Source of the DNA: Bacteroidales bacterium
Lineage (GTDB): Bacteria; Bacteroidota; Bacteroidia; Bacteroidales; ML635J-15
Length of the DNA stretch: 16,947 nt
Reading direction: 5' to 3'
Assembly: GCA_028697515.1 (NCBI GenBank)
Contig: JAQVEY010000009.1
Location: forward strand, 1 to 16,947
The notes under the pieces were generated by a model, which did no database searches, had not been told where the DNA came from, and saw only the letters and a program-made list of their open reading frames with translations. Every line of letters begins with the position of its first letter. Position 1 is the stretch's first letter. Both the position numbers and the translations under genes were made by a program. Positions 1 through 7,681 of the stretch are shown in pieces.

Positions 1-1
1 A

Positions 2-223
2 CCGATAATTTCTTTTGCCGAAAAGGAACCGTACGAATTTATAGTTTATGATAGAATGGGATTCGAAATCTTTAAGACTAATGAAACCTATGAAGGTTGG
101 AATGGAAGTTTGAACTTTAACAGTATTGCCCCATCTCAAATGTATCTATACTATATAAGATATTTTGATTACAAGAACAAAGAACACATTAAAGTAGGTA
201 CTTTCTTTTTATTAGTTCAGTAA
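2..223 (+). CDS. C-terminal fragment of a T9SS type-B cargo protein
   Basis: This is the 3' end of a gene that begins before the window; 73 codons are visible before a TAA stop at 221-223. The frame is open from base 2. The residues resemble the gliding-motility-associated C-terminal domain (CHU_C, T9SS type-B sorting domain): a strand ending in VYDRMGFEIFK, then a WNG turn and a final YYIRYFDYK...TFFLLVQ strand pair. The large adhesin at the right edge has the equivalent pieces (IFTRWGDEVFE, WDG, YVFILILDD...). By family knowledge such domains direct export through the outer membrane by the T9SS, so the missing part is probably a secreted or surface protein. Its function cannot be told from this piece. 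The next gene lies 71 nt downstream with its own promoter candidate. Confidence 0.7.
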   Translation, partial: PIISFAEKEPYEFIVYDRMGFEIFKTNETYEGWNGSLNFNSIAPSQMYLYYIRYFDYKNKEHIKVGTFFLLVQ

Positions 224-251
224 TTCTTCAATAATAATTTCATTTAATTAC

Positions 252-259
252 TATATTTG
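252..259 (+). promoter_or_regulatory. Candidate -7 promoter element of rel
   Basis: TATATTTG matches the Bacteroidota -7 consensus TAnnTTTG at every fixed position. It lies 35 nt before the rel ATG in the only gap between the cargo gene end and rel. I see no good TTG/TTTG -33 element at the usual distance, so the assignment rests on the -7 box and its position. Confidence 0.5.
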
Positions 260-294
260 CATATTAATAATGCGGATTAGATTATTAGTTATTT

Positions 295-2502
295 ATGAGC
301 CTTACACAGGAAGAAAAAATATGGATTGAAGAGCAATTTGATGAACTAATCAAAGTTAGCAAACGTGTAAAAACTGACGAGGATAAGGAAATTGTTAGAC
401 GTGCTTATGATTTGGCTAATGAAGCTCATGCCAATATGAGAAGAAAATCTGGCGAACCATATTTTACTCATCCTTTGGCAGTAGCAAAAATTGTTGCACA
501 GGAGATAGGTTTAGGACCAAAATCAATTGTTAGTGCTTTATTACACGATGTGGTTGAGGATACAGATTATAGCCTTAACGACATAGAAAGAATGTTTGGC
601 GTTGCAATTGCCGGATTAGTTGATGGTTTAACAAAAATTTCAAATGTTCTTGATAAAGATGCTTCGCTCCAGGTAGAGAATTTTCGTAAAATGTTGATGA
701 CAATGTCTCAAGACATAAGAGTAATTTTCGTAAAATTAGCCGACAGGTTGCATAATATGAGAACTCTTGGTTCAATGCCAGAATATAAGCAGATTAAAAT
801 TGCAAGCGAAACAGTTTACCTTTATGCTCCATTAGCCCATCGTCTCGGATTGTATTCAATAAAAACAGAACTTGAAGATTTGGCTCTCAAGTATGAGCAT
901 CCGTTAATATATAGAGAAATCAGCCGTAAATTTAAAGAAACTGAACAAGAACGTAATAAATATATTCAAGAAATAATCGATCCTCTTTCTGAAATAATGA
1001 AAAGAGAAGGTATCAAATGCACGATTAAAGGTAGATTGAAATCCATTTACTCTATTTGGAATAAAATGCAGACAAAAAATGTTCCGTTCGAGGAAATTTA
1101 TGATTTGTTTGCAATTAGAATAGTATTTGAACATCCTGATGACTCATCTGAAAGTAAGGCCAGAGCACAATGTTATCACATTATGTCATTGATTACTGAT
1201 ATTTATCCCCATCATGAACAAAGAATCAGGGATTGGGTAAAAAACCCCAAAGCTAATGGCTACGAGGCATTGCACGTTACAGTAATGGGACCAAGAGGAA
1301 GATGGGTTGAGGTTCAGATTCGAAGTACTAAAATGGACGATATTGCCGAAAAAGGTTTGGCATCTCATTGGAAATATAAAATAAACGATAAAGGTTCATC
1401 GGGAAGTTTAGATATATTAATCGAAAATCTAAAAAGCAATTTAGCTAATTCAGAAATGGATTCTTTAGCTTTTTTAGATGATTTTAAATTAAATATTTTT
1501 ACTGCTGAAATATATGTTTTTACACCAAAAGGTGAAATAAAAAAGTTACCTAAAGGATCTTCAGTAATAGATTTAGCATACGAGATTCATACCGAGGTGG
1601 GAAATAAAGCAATTGCAGCAAAAGTTAATCACAAACTTCAGCCATTGTCTTATGTACTTAATAGCGGGGACCAAGTCGAAATACTTACTTCTGATAAGCA
1701 GTCTCCAATGCGAGAATGGCTAAATTATGCTATTTCTTCAAAAGCAAAAACGAAAATTAAAAGCTCATTAAAAGAAGAAAGACTTCATAACATTGAAAAG
1801 GGCCAACAAATGTTTATCAAAAAAGCCCGCGAATTAAAGCTCAATATAAATCACAAACTCTTTAAAGAGCTTAGAGAAATGTATGACGCTTCGAATAAAG
1901 ATGAGTTTTATCGAAAAATTGGAACAGGTGTTATTCAGATTGATGATCTTGAAAAACAACTGCTAAACAAAAGAAATATTTTTGCCAGATATTGGAAATT
2001 ATCATTTATTAAACCCAAATCAAACAAGGAATTGGATACTAAAAATACTTATGTAATTGGAGATATTGATAATAAAAAATTTACATTGGCTACTTGTTGC
2101 AACCCAATTCCGGGTGATGAAGTTGCTGGATTTTTAAATCCTAATAATTCTGTTATTATTCATAAGAAAACATGTCATAATCTTAATAACATTGCGGCAA
2201 AACAAGGAGATAAAATTATTAGTGTTAAGTGGTCAAGTTATAAGCTGCTGTCATATTTGGTAAAAATTATGGTTGAGGGTGTTGATAAAGTTGGAATTCT
2301 TTATCACATTACTAAGTCAATTTCGCAGGAAGCAGACGTTAATATGGAAAGTTTGAGTTTCGAGACTAAAGATGGAGTTTTTAAGGGTGTCATAAAACTT
2401 TATGTTCACGATGCTCAGGATTTGGAAGACTTAATATCAAGAGTAATCAGGATTAAAGGTGTAAATAAAGTAACAAGAATCGAAGAATCAGATAATGAAT
2501 AA
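295..2502 (+). CDS. rel: Bifunctional (p)ppGpp synthetase/hydrolase, Rel/SpoT family
   Basis: A 735-residue, full-length RSH protein of the cytoplasm that makes (p)ppGpp from ATP and GTP/GDP and hydrolyses it, setting the stringent response. The hydrolase HD domain is intact: H59, the H84-D85 pair, E88-D89 and KLADRLHNMRTL near 147-158. The synthetase domain (about 245-362) has GRLKSIYSIWNKM, YDLFAIRIVF, NGYEALHVTV and VEVQIRS. The loop that is RxKD in bifunctional Rel and ExDD in monofunctional RelA reads R310-I-R312-D313 here, a basic version that fits the bifunctional class. A TGS domain follows at about 405-466, then a helical linker, a CC-containing segment (C601, C602) with a second Cys/His patch around 623-628, and a C-terminal ACT domain (about 654-730). 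The stop overlaps the next start by 8 nt, so the SirB1-like gene is probably co-transcribed. Whether both activities operate is inferred from the motifs. Confidence 0.97.
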   Translation: MSLTQEEKIWIEEQFDELIKVSKRVKTDEDKEIVRRAYDLANEAHANMRRKSGEPYFTHPLAVAKIVAQEIGLGPKSIVSALLHDVVEDTDYSLNDIERMFGVAIAGLVDGLTKISNVLDKDASLQVENFRKMLMTMSQDIRVIFVKLADRLHNMRTLGSMPEYKQIKIASETVYLYAPLAHRLGLYSIKTELEDLALKYEHPLIYREISRKFKETEQERNKYIQEIIDPLSEIMKREGIKCTIKGRLKSIYSIWNKMQTKNVPFEEIYDLFAIRIVFEHPDDSSESKARAQCYHIMSLITDIYPHHEQRIRDWVKNPKANGYEALHVTVMGPRGRWVEVQIRSTKMDDIAEKGLASHWKYKINDKGSSGSLDILIENLKSNLANSEMDSLAFLDDFKLNIFTAEIYVFTPKGEIKKLPKGSSVIDLAYEIHTEVGNKAIAAKVNHKLQPLSYVLNSGDQVEILTSDKQSPMREWLNYAISSKAKTKIKSSLKEERLHNIEKGQQMFIKKARELKLNINHKLFKELREMYDASNKDEFYRKIGTGVIQIDDLEKQLLNKRNIFARYWKLSFIKPKSNKELDTKNTYVIGDIDNKKFTLATCCNPIPGDEVAGFLNPNNSVIIHKKTCHNLNNIAAKQGDKIISVKWSSYKLLSYLVKIMVEGVDKVGILYHITKSISQEADVNMESLSFETKDGVFKGVIKLYVHDAQDLEDLISRVIRIKGVNKVTRIEESDNE

Positions 2503-3376
2503 TAAAGAAATAATATCACTGCTAAGATTGTTAGAAGACCCTGACTATAAGGTTTATGAATTAGTTAAGGAGAAAATATTGAATGATAGTGATTTTTTTA
2601 AAATTTATCTTGAAAATTATCATTCTTTTTCTGCTAATAATCTTGGACTTGATAGATCCGAAGAGCTTCTTGATGAAATATTTTACATTAAGTTTGAGGA
2701 AAAACTGAAAAAATATTTGTCCAAGTCAAATCCTTCCTTGGCAGAGGGCGTATTTCTTTTTGAAACTTACTTCAACCGTGATGTTGATATAAACCAGATT
2801 GAAGCATACTTTGATGAGATTCTTCGTTCGGTTTGGATTGAACTTAACGAACAACTGACAGGAATAGAAAAAGTAAGAGTAGTTAGTAAAGTTCTGTTCG
2901 ATCAATATAAATTAAAAAAATATCCTGCTGGCGAGTATAACACCGATTATTTAAGTATAACAAATTGTCTGAGTTATAAAAAATATGTTGCTCCAACAAT
3001 TTCATTATTGTATTGCATGATAATGCAGAATACTTCTATACCTGCTTATCCTGTTGATATTCCCGGTATTTTTCTATTAGGATATCACGATAAGGAGCTT
3101 GCAGATGCAGTTTTCGATGAAGGAAATAATGGGATAGTCTTTTATTTTCATCCCTATGACCAGGGCACTTTAATCAATCAGCAAATTATAGAAAAATATA
3201 TAAAAGATAACAAACTCGATTTGAAAATGTCCAAAATAAAAACAATATCGTATATTGATTATTTAGTTTTTATTTTTGAATTGAGAATAATGGCAATAAA
3301 GCAGAAGAATAAAGAGGGTTTTTGTATAAAGTATGCCGACAAGGTAAATTCTATATTGGGTAAAAAAAATCTTTAG
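2495..3376 (+). CDS. SirB1/transglutaminase-like (Transglut_core2) protein
   Basis: A 293-residue cytoplasmic protein with no signal peptide or membrane segment. The N-terminal third is helical (LLRLLEDPDYKVYELVKEKIL). The segment from about 80 to 235 resembles the SirB1/Transglut_core2 family: SLAEGVFLFETYFN, a YLSITNCLSYKK stretch near 152-163, SIPAYPVDIPGIFLLGY near 181-197 and FYFHPYDQGTLI near 217-227. Family members usually have a histidine in the P-x-HF motif; here it is Ile192, so the usual transglutaminase-like catalytic arrangement appears to be lost. No biochemical role is firmly established for the family. The gene starts inside the rel stop (ATGAATAA, 8-nt overlap), which suggests translational coupling and perhaps a link to the stringent response. 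Family assignment is by recalled motif similarity only. Confidence 0.65.
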   Translation: MNNKEIISLLRLLEDPDYKVYELVKEKILNDSDFFKIYLENYHSFSANNLGLDRSEELLDEIFYIKFEEKLKKYLSKSNPSLAEGVFLFETYFNRDVDINQIEAYFDEILRSVWIELNEQLTGIEKVRVVSKVLFDQYKLKKYPAGEYNTDYLSITNCLSYKKYVAPTISLLYCMIMQNTSIPAYPVDIPGIFLLGYHDKELADAVFDEGNNGIVFYFHPYDQGTLINQQIIEKYIKDNKLDLKMSKIKTISYIDYLVFIFELRIMAIKQKNKEGFCIKYADKVNSILGKKNL

Positions 3377-3420
3377 TTTGTTAGTGTTGTTTGTTTTTCA
3401 ACTATGTAAGATTTGTAAAT

Positions 3421-4758
3421 ATGAAAATAGTTATTTCGGGAGCTGGTGATGTAGGTAAATATCTGGCAAAAATGCTGATTAAGGAGAACCATGATATTGT
3501 AATCATTGATCAGAATGATGAATTGATAGTTGAAGTTGATAATTCATATGATTTAATGACTGTATGTGGATCCTGCACATCTTTTTCAATATTGAAAGAT
3601 GCGAAAGTCCAAAATTGTGATTTATATATTGCCGTAACTAATTCTCAGGATACAAATATTCTGTCGTGTGTATTTGCAAAAAAGCTTGGCGCCAAAAAGA
3701 CAATTGCAAGAGTTGATAACATGGAATATTTAAATCCAATTAATAAATTGTCCTTTATTAATCTTGGAGTGGATAGATTGATTTACCCTGAGTATATTGC
3801 AGCCAAAGAAATAGTAGGTGTTTTGAAACAGACTGGTACTACTGAAGTGTTTGAGTTCTCGGGAGGTAAGCTGACTTTGTTTGTAATTAAGTTAGAAAAC
3901 GATTCTCCAATAGTTAATATAAGTTTGAAGGAAGCCTCGAGACTTGCTCAGAATCAGAATTATAGGGCAGTTGCTATTACTCGTAATGATGCCACCATTA
4001 TACCTAAAGGTGACGATATCTTGCTTGTTAATGATCTCGTTTATATAATAACCAATCCTGAAGGAATACCAGAATTGCTACAAATAGCGGGAAAAGAAAA
4101 GCTTGAGATAAATAATATCACTTTTGTTGGAGGAAGCAGAATTGGGATAAAATCTGCAAAGTTTGTAGAAAATCATTTAAATGTCAAAATGCTTGAATTA
4201 GATCCTGAGAAAAGCTTTAAATTAGTTGATTTACTGCCCGGATCAATGATTATTACTGGTGATGGTAGAAATATAGATGTGCTTTTAGAAAGTGGAATTG
4301 AGCAATGTGACGCTTTTGTTGCTGTTACTGGTGACTCTGAAACTAATATTCTAACTTGTTTACTTGCAAAGAAATTCGGAGTTCTAAAGACAATAGCGGA
4401 AATAGAAAATCTAGATTATATTGAAATTGCCAAGAAAATGGGAATTGATACAATAGTCAATAAAAAATTAAGTACGGCAAGTACAATTTATACATTTACT
4501 ATGAAAGCTGAGGTTACTTCAATTAAATGTCTGACAGGTACTGAAGCTGAAGTACTCGAATTTATCGTTTCTAAAGATGCTATTGTTACTAAAAATAAAC
4601 TCAAAGATATTGATTTTCCCGAAGGTGTAATAATAGGAGGTATTGTCAGAGGCAATAAAAGCTATATCGCAATGGGAGATACGCAAATAAAGCAAAATGA
4701 TAAAGTGGTTTTATTTGCCCTACCTTCTGCAATACATAAGATTGCTTATTATTTTTAG
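3421..4758 (+). CDS. trkA: Trk potassium-uptake regulatory subunit TrkA (two RCK units)
   Basis: A 445-residue peripheral protein expected to bind NAD(H)/ATP on the cytoplasmic face of a TrkH/KtrB-type K+ channel and gate it. It has the classic duplicated form. RCK-N1 (1-120) begins MKIVISGAGDVGKYLAKML, with the Rossmann glycines at 7-12 and an acidic D30 at the end of strand 2. A TrkA-C domain follows (about 140-220). RCK-N2 (about 230-345) has a degenerate GGSRIG glycine loop at 237-242, and a second TrkA-C domain ends the protein. The duplicated motif DxYIAVTNSQDTNILSC / DAFVAVTGDSETNILTC is plain. The ATG at 3421 is preferred because the Rossmann strand starts there; the frame is open back to a TTG at 3391. 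The gene lies 44 nt after the SirB1-like gene. TTG (3387-3389) followed by TAAGATTTG (3407-3415) could be an imperfect promoter, which would leave almost no 5' leader. No trkH is in the window. Confidence 0.93.
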   Translation: MKIVISGAGDVGKYLAKMLIKENHDIVIIDQNDELIVEVDNSYDLMTVCGSCTSFSILKDAKVQNCDLYIAVTNSQDTNILSCVFAKKLGAKKTIARVDNMEYLNPINKLSFINLGVDRLIYPEYIAAKEIVGVLKQTGTTEVFEFSGGKLTLFVIKLENDSPIVNISLKEASRLAQNQNYRAVAITRNDATIIPKGDDILLVNDLVYIITNPEGIPELLQIAGKEKLEINNITFVGGSRIGIKSAKFVENHLNVKMLELDPEKSFKLVDLLPGSMIITGDGRNIDVLLESGIEQCDAFVAVTGDSETNILTCLLAKKFGVLKTIAEIENLDYIEIAKKMGIDTIVNKKLSTASTIYTFTMKAEVTSIKCLTGTEAEVLEFIVSKDAIVTKNKLKDIDFPEGVIIGGIVRGNKSYIAMGDTQIKQNDKVVLFALPSAIHKIAYYF

Positions 4759-4799
4759 AGATTTCTAAAGTTCTTACTTTATTTTATTGACAATTATTT

Positions 4800-4819
4800 A
4801 TAGTCTTAGACTATTTTTC
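4800..4819 (+). terminator. Probable intrinsic terminator after trkA
   Basis: ATAGTC (4800-4805) and GACTAT (4809-4814) form a 6-bp stem with a 3-nt loop, followed on the plus strand by a run of T. It lies 42 nt after the trkA stop and overlaps the stop codon of the convergent siaC-like gene (4811-4813). The stem is AT-rich and short, so termination may be partial. Read on the minus strand there is no T run. Confidence 0.45.
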
Positions 4820-5167
4820 AATAAAATTAAATTTTAATCCTGATAATTGCTGAAATTCAATTCCACTTTCGTAAATATCTTCGTCGTCAGATTCGTAATA
4901 CCAGTTTATACTACAATTTTGATGATTTTTTAAATTTTTTAGTAAATCGTAAATATATCTTGCAGCTCCGGTATTAAAATAATCTAGTTTGAAATCAATT
5001 TCTAAATTGTCAGAATTAGTTTTGCATTCTTCGACGACTTTTTCTAATTCGCCAAAAAAAATAAGAGGATTTTCAGGAATTATTACTCCAATTAATTCGA
5101 TTTTGCCTTGTTTGTAATCGGAATTTAATTCAGGTGTTTTCTCTGTCGAAAGAATTATATTATTCAT
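4811..5167 (-). CDS. SiaC-like regulatory phosphoprotein (DUF1987 family)
   Basis: A 118-residue cytoplasmic protein. It matches the SiaC/DUF1987 pattern along its length: TPEL near the start (11-14), ELIGVIIPENPLIFF (24-38), LDYFNTGAARYIYDLL (61-76), WYYESDDEDIYESG (89-102) and LKFNFIEK at the end. In Pseudomonas aeruginosa, SiaC is phosphorylated by SiaB on a threonine in the LDYFNT motif (Thr68) and, when dephosphorylated by SiaA, activates the diguanylate cyclase SiaD. Here that threonine is kept as Thr66. The gene overlaps the SiaB-like gene by 8 nt (ATGAATAA), the arrangement expected for an antagonist-kinase pair. The target of the protein here is unknown, since no GGDEF gene is in the window. 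Confidence 0.82.
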   Translation of the reverse strand: MNNIILSTEKTPELNSDYKQGKIELIGVIIPENPLIFFGELEKVVEECKTNSDNLEIDFKLDYFNTGAARYIYDLLKNLKNHQNCSINWYYESDDEDIYESGIEFQQLSGLKFNFIEK

Positions 5168-5639
5168 AATGGTTTAGTTTGATTAAGATTTTTAGTTTAA
5201 AAGCCTTTCTGTTAGACAATTCTTCTGATTTTATTTCTATTAGATTTTCCGATTTTATTCTGCACAAAATTAATCCGTTCCCAACTCTTTTATCTAAAGA
5301 ATCTGTTATGTTTTTTCGATAAATCTCTTTGAGTTTTTTAGTCGACCAATTATTTATAGAACTTATTTTGTCGGTTATTGTACCTAATTTGTCTTTATCA
5401 GTTTCTTGTGTTATTTCTAAAATTAGATGGTCAGTTTTCTTTATGATTTTTATAAAGCAAGGTTTTGAATTGTTGTGAATAATGTTGTTTTGAATCAGTT
5501 CAGTTGCAATTATCAATAATTTTTTTCTAGTTTTTAAATTTAAATAAGAAAAATTGTTTTCAAGTATATTTCTAAAATTATCATAATCCTGATCATTGTT
5601 GAAATTGATTTCTAAGTATGTATTAGAATTATGGTTCAT
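5160..5639 (-). CDS. SiaB-like GHKL kinase (DUF6272 family)
   Basis: A 159-residue protein with a compact GHKL ATPase fold and no membrane segment. The N box is visible as ATELIQNNIIHN (45-56), with E47, N51 and H55 in the usual positions. A glycine-rich G box, GNGLILCRIKSENLIEI, lies at 120-136. This is the size and layout of SiaB, the kinase that phosphorylates SiaC in the SiaABCD system of P. aeruginosa; anti-sigma-factor kinases such as SpoIIAB/RsbW are more distant relatives. The ATG overlaps the stop of the upstream dgt-like gene as TAATG, and its own stop overlaps the siaC-like start, so all three are probably translated together. The adjacent SiaC-like partner is the strongest support for the assignment. 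Kinase activity is inferred. Confidence 0.75.
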   Translation of the reverse strand: MNHNSNTYLEINFNNDQDYDNFRNILENNFSYLNLKTRKKLLIIATELIQNNIIHNNSKPCFIKIIKKTDHLILEITQETDKDKLGTITDKISSINNWSTKKLKEIYRKNITDSLDKRVGNGLILCRIKSENLIEIKSEELSNRKAFKLKILIKLNHYE

Positions 5640-6751
5640 TATTTAAAATGAATGGGTTTAGGTATTGTAATTTGTTTAATTGATTCCAAAGCAAAACTGT
5701 CTGTCATTCCTGCAATATAATCTGTAATAATCTGGATATCAGAGTCTTGATGTTTAAAATAGAAATCTTTCATACCCAATAGGTAATCTCCAAAATTTCT
5801 ATCAAAATCAATGTTACTTTCAAAATATTTCTGAAAATTAAACTTATTTACTGTGATAAGATTCATCAAGTGATCAAATAAAGATGAAATAATATTATCA
5901 CAAAACTTATCATAATTTTGTAAATCAGGGTGTTGGTAAATCATCTTATAGTTAAATTTCTTTAGTTTTGTAACAGATTCATATTTTTGATCCGAAAAAC
6001 CAATTTTGTCTGATTCTTTTGAATTTTCGATGATATCAATAATCAAAGCATTAATTATTCTTCCATTTCTGTTTCCAAGCAGAACTTTTACTTCATCTGG
6101 TATATCCTTATCCGAAATAAAACCTGCAACAAATGCATCCTCAATATCGCGACCAAGATAGGCTATTTTATCCGAAAACCTCATAATACAACCTTCGTAG
6201 CTGTTAGAAACGACTTTTCTATTTGTTATACTATCTAGATTATTTAAAATTTGAGTAGGTCTAAGATATTGTTCATCTCTTTCCCCGTTATGACAAATAA
6301 TGCCGTCTTTTACTCCAAAACACAAGTTTAGCCCTAGTCCTTTTTTTGCTAGATATTCTACTTGTCTGTATGAATTTATTTCGTGTACAAAAGCATTATT
6401 ACCTCCAAGAATTTTATTTAAAGCCATTTCACCTGCGTGTCCGAAAGGAGTGTGTCCAAGGTCGTGTCCCAGCCCGATGGCATAAGCCATATCTATATCA
6501 AGATCCCATCCGTACTTGTTTAAGCCTTTACATATAGTTGCAGCAATTGTTGCAACGTGAAGTACATGCTCAATTCTTGTGCAAATATGATCATTTTCGG
6601 GAGCAAAGAAAACTTGAGTTTTATTTTTTAATCTTCTAAAAGCAGTTGAATGAATAATGGCAGTTTGATCACGGAAGTAATCACCCCTAACGTCCGTTTC
6701 TCTCGGCACAGTTCTTTCGAGATATTTTGATTGTGGAAATGGATTTTTCAT
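5639..6751 (-). CDS. dgt: Deoxyguanosinetriphosphate triphosphohydrolase-like HD protein
   Basis: A 370-residue cytoplasmic HD-superfamily enzyme expected to cleave dGTP (or other dNTPs) to the deoxynucleoside and tripolyphosphate, limiting the dNTP pool. The N-terminal signature is clear: RDQTAIIHSTAFRRLKNKTQ (27-46). The metal site is present: H62 in TRIEHVLHV, the H96-D97 pair in GLGHDLGHTPFGHAGE, and D194 in MRFSDKIAYLGRDIED. It is shorter than E. coli Dgt (about 505 residues) and resembles the shorter Dgt-like class, whose substrate range and nucleotide activation vary, so dGTP specificity is not certain. The gene follows the LOG-family gene by 10 nt and runs into the SiaB-like gene through a TAATG overlap. 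Confidence 0.92.
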   Translation of the reverse strand: MKNPFPQSKYLERTVPRETDVRGDYFRDQTAIIHSTAFRRLKNKTQVFFAPENDHICTRIEHVLHVATIAATICKGLNKYGWDLDIDMAYAIGLGHDLGHTPFGHAGEMALNKILGGNNAFVHEINSYRQVEYLAKKGLGLNLCFGVKDGIICHNGERDEQYLRPTQILNNLDSITNRKVVSNSYEGCIMRFSDKIAYLGRDIEDAFVAGFISDKDIPDEVKVLLGNRNGRIINALIIDIIENSKESDKIGFSDQKYESVTKLKKFNYKMIYQHPDLQNYDKFCDNIISSLFDHLMNLITVNKFNFQKYFESNIDFDRNFGDYLLGMKDFYFKHQDSDIQIITDYIAGMTDSFALESIKQITIPKPIHFK

Positions 6752-6761
6752 TTTTATAAAT

Positions 6762-7340
6762 TTATTCTCTTAAGTATTTATCATAAATATTCTCAGGCTT
6801 GTAATTGTTGATATATTCAAATGCATCAGATAAATTATTTGTAATATAATACAATGCCTTATATGAGATATTTGTAAAACCTTGATTATAAAACTCATTA
6901 AACTGATTCAGTAATTTATCGTAAAACCCGTATGCATTAATAATAATTATTGGTTTACTGTGATATTTAAGTTGTTTTAGTGTAATTACTTCCAATAATT
7001 CTTCTAGTGTTCCAAATCCTCCAGGTAGAGCAATGAAAACATCAGAATTGTTTCTCATAAATTCTTTACGATCTTTCATATCTTTTGTAACTACAAGTTT
7101 TTGGAAATCTTCATTAACAATATTCTTGCGATTTAGATGTTCGGGCACAACGCCGGTAACTTGAGAACCGTTTTCTGCAGCCGATTTCATTAAAACTCCC
7201 ATTAATCCAATACTTCCAGCACCATGAATCAGATTATATTCTGAAATACCAATTAGCTTACCAAGATCTTTTGCAAGATTATAATATTTAATGTCTAAAT
7301 CTTCACTTGAACTGCAAAATACACAAATCGTTTTGCTCAT
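6762..7340 (-). CDS. LOG-family nucleotide 5'-monophosphate phosphoribohydrolase (TIGR00730)
   Basis: A 192-residue cytoplasmic protein of the Lonely-Guy/lysine-decarboxylase-like family. The Rossmann-type start TICVFCSSSEDLD, the HGAGSIGLMG loop (39-48), the D-R91-K92 motif in MKDRKEFM and the signature P106-GGFGTLEE (106-114) are all present. These residues bind the phosphate and cleave the N-glycosidic bond in nucleoside monophosphates, giving free base and ribose 5-phosphate. Members are often annotated as cytokinin riboside 5'-monophosphate phosphoribohydrolase, but in bacteria a role in AMP or other NMP turnover is as plausible; earlier 'lysine decarboxylase' names are wrong for this family. 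It is the first gene of the minus-strand cluster with the dgt-like and SiaB/SiaC-like genes, and is divergent from dnaA. Confidence 0.9.
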   Translation of the reverse strand: MSKTICVFCSSSEDLDIKYYNLAKDLGKLIGISEYNLIHGAGSIGLMGVLMKSAAENGSQVTGVVPEHLNRKNIVNEDFQKLVVTKDMKDRKEFMRNNSDVFIALPGGFGTLEELLEVITLKQLKYHSKPIIIINAYGFYDKLLNQFNEFYNQGFTNISYKALYYITNNLSDAFEYINNYKPENIYDKYLRE

Positions 7341-7480
7341 AAAATGCTATTTCTGTAAAAATAAGTTTATTATTGCTTACCTTATATTAATATATCTATG
7401 AATTATGAACAAATTTTGTTTAATTTAGTTAGTCAATACTGAAATTATGTTCTTTAACAGAATAATTTTGTAAGAGTATG

Positions 7481-7494
7481 ATACTAAAAAGTAT
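7481..7494. repeat. Dyad upstream of dnaA (5-4-5)
   Basis: ATACT and AGTAT arms around a 4-nt A spacer. It sits between a TTTTG (7466-7470) and TATAATCTTTG (7492-7502), which together resemble an imperfect Bacteroidota promoter, so it could be an operator within a promoter spacer. It may also be a chance feature of AT-rich DNA. Confidence 0.3.
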
Positions 7495-7520
7495 AATCTT
7501 TGGGGATTAAATTAAAAATA

Positions 7521-7540
7521 TAAGTAAAGCACGTTACTTA
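7521..7540. repeat. Dyad upstream of dnaA (7-6-7), possible operator
   Basis: TAAGTAA (7521-7527) and TTACTTA (7534-7540) are perfect 7-nt inverted arms around the 6-nt spacer AGCACG. The 20-nt size and symmetric half-sites fit a site for a dimeric regulator. No T run follows, so it does not look like a terminator. Confidence 0.4.
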
Positions 7541-7556
7541 CTGATAATGATAGCAT

Positions 7557-7568
7557 TTAGTTAACTAA
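7557..7568. repeat. Perfect 12-nt palindrome upstream of dnaA
   Basis: TTAGTTAACTAA is identical to its reverse complement. It lies 16 nt after the 7-6-7 dyad and just before the A-rich tract. Function is unknown. Confidence 0.35.
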
Positions 7569-7681
7569 CAAAAAAAAAAATAAAAAAATATAAAAAATGT
7601 TTTGTGTGAGAAGAATTATTACTATTTTTAGGCATTGATAAATGAGGCAGATTAAAGGATGTGTGAATTTAACAGTAAATA

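Noticed and set aside
575..1368. Minus-strand frames within rel
   Set aside because: They are antisense to conserved HD and synthetase motifs and show no family resemblance.
3391..3420. TTG start extending TrkA by 10 residues
   Set aside because: The RCK Rossmann strand begins at the ATG at 3421, as in other TrkA proteins, and the extension is not conserved-looking.
6300..6537. Two overlapping plus-strand frames of about 60 codons opposite the dgt-like gene
   Set aside because: They lie antisense to the strongly conserved HD motif region and have no protein-like features of their own.
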